From an uncultured Porphyromonadaceae bacterium (GTDB taxonomy: Bacteria > Bacteroidota > Bacteroidia > Bacteroidales > Barnesiellaceae): a stretch of DNA of 64,000 nt. The notes beneath the pieces were generated by a model. It was given only the letters and a program-made list of their open reading frames with translations, did not search any database and was not told where the DNA came from. Location of the stretch: positions 124,001 to 188,000 of the forward strand of contig UPYI01000003.1 in the NCBI GenBank assembly GCA_900538555.1. Direction: 5' to 3'. Below are positions 51,276 to 59,584 of this stretch, piece after piece. The first letter of the stretch is position 1, and each line of letters starts with the position of its first letter. The translations under genes and the position numbers were made by a program.

Positions 51276-52556
51276 TCAATCCTCCAGATTTATAAAGATA
51301 CTACCTAACTCTGGTTTTGCTCCCAAACGTCCAATGCGGTAAGAGTTATAAAGAGACAGATTCTTGTGCAGCCCGAAAGAGTCACCGCGAGAATATTCGG
51401 AAGAGGCCGTTTCCTTGTTCTTCTCAACAAACCACACAACACCTCTATTTTCATTGATAAGTTCTTGAGACAACAGTGTTGTTTCCTGACTGGTGATAAT
51501 CAACTGTGATTTTTCTGAGTTGAATATAAAGACATTGAGATAGTAGTACAACAAGTCATTGTGTAAATCCTCACCTAATTCATCGAGATAATACACATGA
51601 GAACTTGTTATCATATCGTATAATGCCTCCAGAATGCGTATATATTTTTGAGTACCTTTTGACTGCCATTTGAGAGGAATGTCAAAATCTCCATTTATAG
51701 AGTGATTGACAAATGCAATGGAGTCGGAAGTGGGTTTAAGCAGTGCCTCCTTCATTTCTTCTGGGATATTTTCCTTTTGGATGCGTTCACGGAACTCATT
51801 AGGCACAAAGCGATCTTCTATGATAGGTTTATATTCCAAGATGTTCAAATCAGCCTTTTGAAGCATGGTGTTGTAGAACTTACGCTTTTTCGAATTATTA
51901 TAAGCATCATTTAGAATTTCCACAAGTCCTTTCTCACTGTCCCCATCTACATCGTGATAGTTTTCCATAATCCAACTATGAAGGATATTGAATTGTGCAA
52001 TATCTTCTTTCAAGGCTGCTTTTCTGCAAACAGACAAAACGCTATGATTATTCAAGGTGTTCTCACGAATGCTCTCTTGCGTTTTTACGAGCAGCTTTAG
52101 ACTTGAACCAAACTTGATTTCAGCCTGTACATTATCTCCGACAAATGTGCGTTCATAGAACAACGACTTTGATTTGTTCGGATAATAATACAGTGCTTCG
52201 CTTAAGATGTACTTGTCATTGAATTCTACATCATAGTCGTATCTGATGCCATTGGCATAGAATGAAACGTGCATTTCGGTTGGCTCATCCTTTGTGAGTA
52301 CGAAAGGGATACTCCCGTTTATTCTTTGGGCTGTGTCTGATTTAGGCAGAACTAACAAACGAAAAACCTCATTCAAAGCAATCAGCATATTTGATTTTCC
52401 GGAAGCATTAGAACCATACAGAATTCCTAATTTGTACAAGAATACCCCCTCGGCAATCTCTGTAACAAGTTCCGAAGAAGGTCCCTTAGCCAAGAAACTC
52501 AACTCCTGTTTATCTCGAATGGAAAGATAATTCTTTACCCAGAAATCTCTTATCAT
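51276..52556 (-). CDS. RloA-like AAA family ATPase
   Basis: The 426-residue protein starts FWVKNYLSIRDKQELSF, as ABC/SMC-type ATPases do. Walker A is LYGSNASGKSNM (48-55), the signature-like segment WQSKGTQKYIRIL, Walker B VYYLDELGEDLHN (Asp325-Glu326), and the switch region QLIITSQETTLLS. This is the AAA_15/RloA type found in abortive-infection pairs. It is the first gene of the operon with rloB-like, RT and an unknown gene. A -7 box TATTTTTG lies 38 nt upstream of its ATG. All ATPase residues are present. Confidence 0.9.
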   Translation of the reverse strand: MIRDFWVKNYLSIRDKQELSFLAKGPSSELVTEIAEGVFLYKLGILYGSNASGKSNMLIALNEVFRLLVLPKSDTAQRINGSIPFVLTKDEPTEMHVSFYANGIRYDYDVEFNDKYILSEALYYYPNKSKSLFYERTFVGDNVQAEIKFGSSLKLLVKTQESIRENTLNNHSVLSVCRKAALKEDIAQFNILHSWIMENYHDVDGDSEKGLVEILNDAYNNSKKRKFYNTMLQKADLNILEYKPIIEDRFVPNEFRERIQKENIPEEMKEALLKPTSDSIAFVNHSINGDFDIPLKWQSKGTQKYIRILEALYDMITSSHVYYLDELGEDLHNDLLYYYLNVFIFNSEKSQLIITSQETTLLSQELINENRGVVWFVEKNKETASSEYSRGDSFGLHKNLSLYNSYRIGRLGAKPELGSIFINLED

Positions 52557-52593
52557 AGGATTATGTATTTATATCATTATTGTAATTGGGGTG

Positions 52594-52601
52594 CAAAAAT
52601 A
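52594..52601 (-). promoter_or_regulatory. -7 box of the RloAB-RT operon
   Basis: On the minus strand this is TATTTTTG, a perfect -7 box; no convincing -33 is seen. Initiation near 52587 would leave a ~30-nt leader. Confidence 0.55.
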
Positions 52602-52921
52602 CAAATTATTTTCTTTAATAAAGAAATATATTCCGTAAAAATAAGTAACAAAACTACCATTTAACTACATTTTAACTCTTTTTGCATAAAAATGCCCCTA
52701 TCAGATTTGAAATATCGAAAGTTCATTAGATTGCATGATAATGTACAAAACTGTTTTTGAAATAAAAATGTATAAATATGAGGTCAAGCAATATTGTCAG
52801 CACAAAACTTGCACATTTCTATAATTATTGTGGTTTACAAAAGTTAAAGTCGTTAAAATTCAGCTTTACTTATGTCTTCAAATAAAAACCGCTCCACTTT
52901 TCTATCGTATTAACTACAAAC
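52602..52921. other. AT-rich right end of the element
   Basis: No open reading frame of coding quality is found. It could hold the attachment-site arm sequences or a non-coding RNA of the RT system, but no specific structure could be recognised by eye. Confidence 0.35.
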
Positions 52922-52931
52922 AACTGATAAT
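52922..52931 (+). repeat. Subterminal inverted repeat, right
   Basis: AACTGATAAT is the reverse complement of 41083-41092. Confidence 0.45.
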
Positions 52932-52957
52932 CAGCAATATCTACATACTACCCTTGT

Positions 52958-54094
52958 TCAAGTCTGACCTCTGTAACGATTCCAAGTTCCGTAACAACGA
53001 TCGGAGATACGGCGTTCGGATCATGTTCGAGCCTCACCTCTATACAAATCCCCAACTCTGTAACAGAAATCAAAGATCTGGCTTTTAGCCATTGTTCGAG
53101 CCTGAACACCATAACAATTCCCAGCTCTGTGACAACGATCGGAGGACTTGTATTCTATGGTTGTTCTAATCTTACCGATATTGTTGTCGATCCAGAAAAT
53201 CAAGCTTATTGTTCTATCGACGGAGTTTTATACGATAAGGAAATATCGTATCTGATACAATGTTCTCAACAGAAAAAAAATATCACGATACCCCAAAGCG
53301 TGACAACGATCGATGCTTTGGCATTCCTTTTCGGTTCGCTTATCGACATTGAAGTCGATCCCGAAAACCAGGCATATTGCTCTATCGACGGCGTCTTATA
53401 CGATAAAGAAATATCGCTTCTGATACAATGTCCCCAACTCAAAGAAGAGATCACAATTCCCGAGACCGTTACAACAATCGGCGAACGGGCGTTCTGTGAC
53501 TGTTCGAATCTAACTTCCGTAACGATTCCCAACTCCGTGACCACTATCGAAGAGCTGGCTTTTATGTATTGCAGCGGATTGACATCGCTCGAAATACCCG
53601 GCTCTGTGACGGAAATCGGATTTGCAGCGTTCTCCTATTGTTCAGGTCTGACTTCCATTACAATTCCCAACTCCGTAACAACGATCGGAGAAAGAATTTT
53701 TTACGACTGTCGGGGACTAACGGCTATCTATTGCAAGATTATAGAACCATATTCCTGTTATCTGGATATTCCTGAAAAAGTACTGAAAAACGCAACGCAC
53801 TATGTTCCGAAAGGCTGCAAATCGAAATATGAAATGACAGCATCGTGGAACGGTTTTGAACATATCGAAGAGATGGATTATTCCGGCATCGGCGATATAA
53901 TGGCCAACCGGACGATTAAAATATCTACCAGCTACGGCATGCTGTCGGTCGATGATGCCGAAAATGGTGGGTTCATTACCGTCTACGACATGAAAGGCAG
54001 AATCGTCTACCGAGGTGCAGAACAAACCATTCGCCTACAACCGGGAGTGTACATTGTCGAATGCAGAAACGAACGTGTGAAGGTTGCCGTTTAA
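52958..54094 (+). pseudogene. BspA-like leucine-rich-repeat protein, 3' fragment
   Basis: This is the larger part (378 codons) of the LRR gene cut by the integrative element. The frame opens at SSLTSVTIPSSVTTIG and contains about eight BspA-type repeats (LTSITIPNSVTTIGERIF), two of them with a VDPENQAYCSIDGVLYD insert. A C-terminal sorting-type domain ends it (ITVYDMKGRIVYRG, PGVYIVECRNERVKV), expected for T9SS export. Without the 5' part it has no signal peptide and no proper start (a GTG at 53129 exists), so it is silent unless the element leaves. Frame and sequence are otherwise undamaged. Confidence 0.9.
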
Positions 54095-54160
54095 ACCATC
54101 CGAAACCGATTAGTGCCCCATTAAGCGGGACTGTATCGACAATATCGCAGAAAAGAGGCA

Positions 54161-54384
54161 TCATCATGTCCATTCCACAATGCTGTCATCGGTATTTCGG
54201 AACAAATAGGTTACACTTGTAAACGTCTGTATTCCTCATCTTCATCGCCATGTACATTACGACTCACAAAAAAGGAGGATGTCATCATGTCCAATCTGCT
54301 GCGTTGCCATCGGAATTCGGACCAAGTCATTTACGTTAATCCTATCCTCTGCGCCTTGCATCTTAGCCATTCCGCCTCTCCCCC
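54161..54384. repeat. Pair of diverged ~100-bp direct repeats
   Basis: TCATCATGTCC at 54161 and again at 54282 (121 nt apart). Each is followed by related sequence (TGTCATCGGTATTTCGGA and TGCCATCGGAATTCGGACC). No coding frame is shared. The origin is unknown. The remaining 54095-54482 sequence holds only the recA terminator. Confidence 0.45.
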
Positions 54385-54422
54385 AAAAAAGGGGTGCTGT
54401 TCATTTTGAACAGCACCCCTGC
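54385..54422 (-). terminator. Terminator of the bcp-recA operon
   Basis: AGGGGTGCTGTTC/GAACAGCACCCCT form a 13-bp stem with a 5-nt loop. On the minus strand it is followed by TTTTTT. Confidence 0.92.
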
Positions 54423-54482
54423 TTCATTCCCCTATCCTGTTTGCCCCAATAGCCCGTCTTTTTATTTCAAACTTTTCGGGGC

Positions 54483-54557
54483 AATAAACGTTGCGCCTCA
54501 ACATGATCCGTTCAAGTTTTCACTTGATGGCTCTGCGCTCGGCTTGCAGTTTATTTT
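54483..54557 (-). repeat. Dispersed hairpin repeat overlapping the recA stop
   Basis: A 75-bp palindrome with AATAAAC ends and a TCAAG/CTTGA stem. On the minus strand its first bases AAAATAA provide the last Lys codon and the stop of recA. Confidence 0.88.
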
Positions 54558-55597
54558 GTTCCTTTCAAGGCTTCCATGATCTTAGCTTCCAGCTCATCGC
54601 ACAATTCGGGATTGTCGGCAAGACATTTCTTGGCGGCATCGCGACCTTGTCCGAGTTTCGTATCTTCGTAGCTGAACCAAGAACCGCTTTTTTTGATGAT
54701 GCCTTTATCTACACCTATGTCGATAATCTCACCCGTACGGGATATCCCCTCACCGAACATGATATCGAACTCGGCTTTTTTGAATGGAGGCGCCACCTTG
54801 TTCTTCACTACCTTCACCCGAGTTTGCGTTCCGATCACCTCTTCTCCGTCCTTGATCTGGCTAATGCGCCGGATGTCCAGACGAACCGATGCATAGAATT
54901 TCAAAGCATTACCACCGGTCGTGGTTTCAGGATTACCGAACATGACTCCCAACTTGTCGCGCAACTGGTTGATGAATATACAGGTAGTGTTGGTCTTGCT
55001 GATCGTAGCCGTGAGCTTACGCAATGCCTGTGACATCAAACGTGCCTGCAAACCCATTTTCGAATCGCCCATATCACCTTCCAGCTCGGCTTTCGGTGTC
55101 AAAGCCGCCACCGAGTCGATAACGACAATGTCTACCGCCGACGAACGGATCAACTGGTCGGCTATTTCCAATGCCTGTTCTCCGCTATCGGGTTGCGAGA
55201 TCCAAAGATTCTCTACATCTACACCCAGTTTTTCGGCATAGAACCGGTCGAACGCGTGCTCGGCATCGATGATAGCCGCAATACCGCCTGCTTTCTGTGC
55301 TTCCGCTATCGCATGAATCGCCAATGTGGTTTTACCTGACGACTCCGGTCCATAGATTTCGATCACACGGCCGCGAGGATAACCGCCTACGCCCAATGCG
55401 GCGTTCAGCCCTACCGACCCGGTGGAGATCACGGCAATCTCTTCGATGTTGTCGTCGCCCATTTTCATAATCGCCCCGCGTCCGTAGCTTTTTTCGATCT
55501 TGTCCATCGCAGCTTGCAAGGCTTTCAGTTTCTCGCTCGGTACCGGTATCCTGCCGGTCTGCGCTTTTGCGCCCGATTCTACTTTTTCTTCTGCCAT
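54551..55597 (-). CDS. recA: Recombinase RecA
   Basis: The 348-residue protein has all RecA landmarks: Walker [12 protein letters not shown] (~80), EHAFD, Walker [11 protein letters not shown] (~155), loop L1 [22 protein letters not shown] read in pieces, and loop L2 [28 protein letters not shown] region (~205-230). It catalyses strand exchange and SOS activation in the cytoplasm. The gene follows bcp with a 29-nt gap and is probably co-transcribed. The 3' end is unusual: the final codons and stop are contributed by a dispersed hairpin repeat, and the C-terminal tail is short (EALKGTK) without the usual acidic run. Confidence 0.98.
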   Translation of the reverse strand: MAEEKVESGAKAQTGRIPVPSEKLKALQAAMDKIEKSYGRGAIMKMGDDNIEEIAVISTGSVGLNAALGVGGYPRGRVIEIYGPESSGKTTLAIHAIAEAQKAGGIAAIIDAEHAFDRFYAEKLGVDVENLWISQPDSGEQALEIADQLIRSSAVDIVVIDSVAALTPKAELEGDMGDSKMGLQARLMSQALRKLTATISKTNTTCIFINQLRDKLGVMFGNPETTTGGNALKFYASVRLDIRRISQIKDGEEVIGTQTRVKVVKNKVAPPFKKAEFDIMFGEGISRTGEIIDIGVDKGIIKKSGSWFSYEDTKLGQGRDAAKKCLADNPELCDELEAKIMEALKGTK

Positions 55598-55626
55598 ACG
55601 TTTATCTTGTCTTGTTTGTTTTTCAA

Positions 55627-56085
55627 TTATTTGTTTGCGTCCAATATCTGAACGGCATGATTTTTTGTGTCTACTTTTTTCAGCACATCGGTAATGCGCC
55701 CGGTTTCATCGACCAAAAAGGTTGTGCGTACGGTTCCCATGTATTTCCGCCCTGCCATCGTCTTTTCCGCCCATACGCCGAATGCCTGATTCAATGCAGT
55801 ATCGGTATCGGCAATCAGCGTAAAGGGCAACGATTGCTTTTCGATGAACTTCCGATGCGAGGCTTCGCTGTCTTTGCTTACTCCGATCACTTCATAACCG
55901 GCAGCACGCAAATCGGCATATCCGTCGCGAAGGCTGCATGCTTCTGCCGTGCATCCGGGCGTATTGTCTTTGGGATAGAAATAGATTACCACTTTTTTCC
56001 CAGCCAAATCGCTTGCCTTTATCTCTTTTCCATTCTGATCGATTCCCAATACTTCGGGAATCCGGTCGCCTACGGTCAATGCCAT
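55627..56085 (-). CDS. bcp: Thiol peroxidase/peroxiredoxin of the Bcp (PrxQ) type
   Basis: From ATG 56085 the product is 152 residues ([16 protein letters not shown]). The active-site segment is [20 protein letters not shown], with peroxidatic Cys and the resolving Cys five residues later, as in Bcp/PrxQ. It reduces hydroperoxides with thioredoxin in the cytoplasm. The frame extends to 56115, but a -7 box at 56113-56120 overlaps that ATG, so the start must be downstream. It is the first gene of a two-gene unit with recA, linking oxidative defence to DNA repair. Confidence 0.95.
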   Translation of the reverse strand: MALTVGDRIPEVLGIDQNGKEIKASDLAGKKVVIYFYPKDNTPGCTAEACSLRDGYADLRAAGYEVIGVSKDSEASHRKFIEKQSLPFTLIADTDTALNQAFGVWAEKTMAGRKYMGTVRTTFLVDETGRITDVLKKVDTKNHAVQILDANK

Positions 56086-56112
56086 TTCGTTCGTTCTTTT
56101 ATGTTCGACATT

Positions 56113-56144
56113 CAAAGGTATAAAATAAATACCATTCCTACAAG
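56113..56144 (-). promoter_or_regulatory. Promoter of the bcp-recA operon
   Basis: On the minus strand: CTTG at 56141-56144, a 20-nt spacer, and -7 TACCTTTG (56113-56120). It excludes the ATG at 56115 as start. Confidence 0.7.
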
Positions 56145-56220
56145 ATTCGGGAAAAAGGCGGATCGAATTTCATTTCTTATCCGTCGCTCCGGTATCTCTT
56201 TCCGTTTACATTACAAAAGA

Positions 56221-56266
56221 ACGACGGAGATGGGCAAAAAAGCAGCACATCTCCGTCGTTTTTTTA
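56221..56266. terminator. Hairpin between bcp promoter and dehydrogenase gene end
   Basis: ACGACGGAGATG and CATCTCCGTCGT make a perfect 12-bp stem with a T-run on the plus side and TTCTTTTG on the minus side. It ends the dehydrogenase transcript. Confidence 0.85.
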
Positions 56267-56302
56267 TTTTTTTACAAATACCCGCTACGGGCAGTCGTCG
56301 TA

Positions 56303-57499
<1,197 letters not shown>

Positions 57500-57573
57500 G
57501 AATATAACAGAGTTTCTTTTGAATGTTTGTGTATTTCTTCACGCCGACTTTCCAAGCGGAAAAATCGACGCTG

Positions 57574-57581
57574 CAAAGATA
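57574..57581 (-). promoter_or_regulatory. -7 box of the dehydrogenase gene
   Basis: On the minus strand TATCTTTG, a perfect -7 box, about 75 nt before the ATG at 57499. Confidence 0.6.
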
Positions 57582-57667
57582 ATATTTCTCCCGTGATTTT
57601 CAGCGAAAAATAAAAATTTACCGATACCGGCATATCCGGTGTCATATCGTCCTATGCGACAAGACTA

Positions 57668-58687
57668 TCAATACCCGTAAAGCAACCATTCGATCGCCCG
57701 GTCCAGAATCGTATCACGCCCCTCCAACATATCGGTCAAGGTCATATCGACAAATTCGTCGGGTTCGATCCCCCATTCGGTCTGGTTCATCTCATCGTCA
57801 TACATCGGAGAAGCGGAGAAGCGGATCGACCAACCGTTGGGCAATTCCGATGAAAACGGTAAGCCCGATCCTCCGCCGGTACAGTCGCCGATAACGGTCA
57901 CACCGGGCAACTGGCTCATCACTTTCACAAAGTCGTTAGCCGCACTGTATGTGCTGCGGTTGGTCAATACGACCACCGGTTTGAGATAATGCAGGCGATC
58001 GGACGGGTCGAGATAGGTCGGATAGGGATCGGAGAAATCGGAATGCCCCGGTCCGGTCTTGTGCCGGATATATCCGGTGAGGATGCGTTTGTCGGTAAAC
58101 CGGGAGGCAATGGTTTCTACGTTGGTAAGGTTGCCGCCCCCGTTGTTCCGCACATCGATGATCAATCCATCGCTCAACGCGAAATAATCGATGATATAAT
58201 CGAGATTGCCCTCTCCTACTCCGTCGCTGAAACTGCCGTAATACATATATCCGATGTTCTCCCGCAGTATCTGGTATTTGATGCCGCCAGCCCGCAGGAA
58301 ATCGAAGTTCAGATAGTTCTTGTCGATAAGCCGCTCGTCGTAGTTTTCGGGATAATCCTGAAACCAAGCCCAATAACGGGAGGTGTTGAATGCCGACGAC
58401 AGATTGACGTGCCCGTCTTTCAGCTCCATGAGCATTTCATCGCACAGGGCAAAAAGTTCTTTTTCGGTCATTGCATCCGATACCCTCGCCCGATACCGGC
58501 GACGGACATCGTTCCAATCGATCTGCTTATAGTCGAAGAAGCAATAATGCTCGTCGAGAATCGACCACAAGGCATCGAAATTGCCGGAAGGATTGTCGGC
58601 GTGTTCTTCCAACGGGTGACAAGCCGACAGCCCTGTACAGATTGCCAGACACAACACCCAACCATATTGTATGTTACGCCACTTCAT
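57668..58687 (-). CDS. S41 family peptidase, lipoprotein
   Basis: The 339-residue product has a lipoprotein signal peptide (CTGLSACHPLE, Cys about 23). It has an N-terminal helical domain (FDALWSILDEHYCFFD) and a tail-specific-protease core: DGLIIDVRNNGGGN (~165), then VVVLTNRSTYSAANDF, where the Ser of STYSA is the likely nucleophile, and GDCTGGGSGLP. No PDZ domain is obvious. It probably degrades proteins in the periplasm or at the surface. It starts 2 nt after the DUF3316 gene, so the two are coupled. The usual Lys of the Ser/Lys dyad is not placed with certainty. Confidence 0.88.
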   Translation of the reverse strand: MKWRNIQYGWVLCLAICTGLSACHPLEEHADNPSGNFDALWSILDEHYCFFDYKQIDWNDVRRRYRARVSDAMTEKELFALCDEMLMELKDGHVNLSSAFNTSRYWAWFQDYPENYDERLIDKNYLNFDFLRAGGIKYQILRENIGYMYYGSFSDGVGEGNLDYIIDYFALSDGLIIDVRNNGGGNLTNVETIASRFTDKRILTGYIRHKTGPGHSDFSDPYPTYLDPSDRLHYLKPVVVLTNRSTYSAANDFVKVMSQLPGVTVIGDCTGGGSGLPFSSELPNGWSIRFSASPMYDDEMNQTEWGIEPDEFVDMTLTDMLEGRDTILDRAIEWLLYGY

Positions 58688-58689
58688 CG

Positions 58690-59538
58690 CTAATCGTTAT
58701 AGAATGCCGAAATCACCGCACCGGACATGCCGTCCTGCCGACCTCGTTTATATTGTAATAATTCGCCGGTGATACCCAAGACGAAAGCATGGGTAAATAT
58801 CTGCGTGTTCAACCGATTGACATAGGAGGTTTTTATGTTGTTCCGGTAACCGATACGCAAAGCATAGGTGCCGAGCTGCAAATCGGCAGTGAGCAGATTC
58901 AGCATATCGAACCGGTCGTGCCATGCGGCGCAATGCACGATATGAGCGGTATTACCCAACGAAAATATTTCGTAATACGATTCGCCGTATTGCGGAGAGA
59001 AGAGAGCTCCGAGTACAGGCAATACGGCTTGATAACGCACGGTTACGGGCAACTTGCCGATACGGAACGAATAGGTAGCCATCGCCGACCAAGCGGCTTC
59101 GATACTGGCTTTGGCAGTAGCCGGATTGTTGGAGTTGCGCATATTGTATATACCGCCGAGATTCACCTGCAACTCGCCTCCGGTATAGAGGCTCAGCCCA
59201 GCTACCGGCCGCCACCGGTAGAGCATACCCCACGAATAATCTACAAATAGGGAATAGAGCACGCCGTTCTTCGCCGGATTCCGGGTATCGGCAAACCGGA
59301 CTTCGACCCGTTGCTGCATGTTCCAACGTTGCGGATCGAATTTCATAGCCCGCATCAGTTCGTGGGTGATCGCAAAGTCCACACCATGATACCGGATCGG
59401 CGTCAGGTAGGTATCGGCAACACTCGCCGCCCCGCACTCGATCATGAAAGAGGTCATACGCGGACGCAACGGTTCATTCTGCCCGAATGCAGGACAGGTC
59501 AGCAACCATAACAGTACGATCCAAAGTACTTTCCGCAT
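58690..59538 (-). CDS. DUF3316 outer-membrane-type protein
   Basis: The 282-residue product has a signal peptide (MRKVLWIVLLWLLTCPAFGQ) and alternating amphipathic beta-strands (YSLFVDYSWGML, LSLYTGGELQVNLGG, ALRIGYRNNIKTSYVN), consistent with a small outer-membrane beta-barrel. It matches the DUF3316 family, which has no known function. It is transcribed ahead of the S41 lipoprotein gene and follows parC by 46 nt on the same strand, possibly one unit. Confidence 0.82.
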   Translation of the reverse strand: MRKVLWIVLLWLLTCPAFGQNEPLRPRMTSFMIECGAASVADTYLTPIRYHGVDFAITHELMRAMKFDPQRWNMQQRVEVRFADTRNPAKNGVLYSLFVDYSWGMLYRWRPVAGLSLYTGGELQVNLGGIYNMRNSNNPATAKASIEAAWSAMATYSFRIGKLPVTVRYQAVLPVLGALFSPQYGESYYEIFSLGNTAHIVHCAAWHDRFDMLNLLTADLQLGTYALRIGYRNNIKTSYVNRLNTQIFTHAFVLGITGELLQYKRGRQDGMSGAVISAFYND

Positions 59539-59584
59539 AATTTATCCTAATGTTAAACACCGCGCCCCGACATCACGGTATCGC

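Larger units (their letters stand above)
41026..52957. mobile_element. Integrative element (~11.9 kb) with tyrosine integrase, RepA-like ATPase and defence-type cargo
   Basis: The boundaries are placed by the LRR gene that the element splits. Both junctions carry TTGT (41022-41025 and 52954-52957), and joining them restores the LRR frame without a lost or added codon. The left part has the recombination and maintenance genes (HTH, integrase, HTH, RepA-like). The right part has the WG-repeat protein and the RT/RloAB operon. No relaxase, coupling protein or conjugation gene is present; a 33-codon scrap at 48153-48251 may be what remains of one. GC content drops strongly in the cargo. It is probably mobile only with help, or stranded. 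Confidence 0.88.

Noticed and set aside
50666..52556. PARIS (AriA-AriB) as the name of the ATPase-TOPRIM pair
   Set aside because: Layout is similar, but the small protein has RloB-type motifs (EGPTEFFYF, DMD) rather than a recognisable DUF4435 pattern, and an RT gene is attached.
53129..54094. Independent LRR gene starting at GTG 53129
   Set aside because: The repeat frame continues upstream to the element end at 52958 and no signal peptide exists at 53129.
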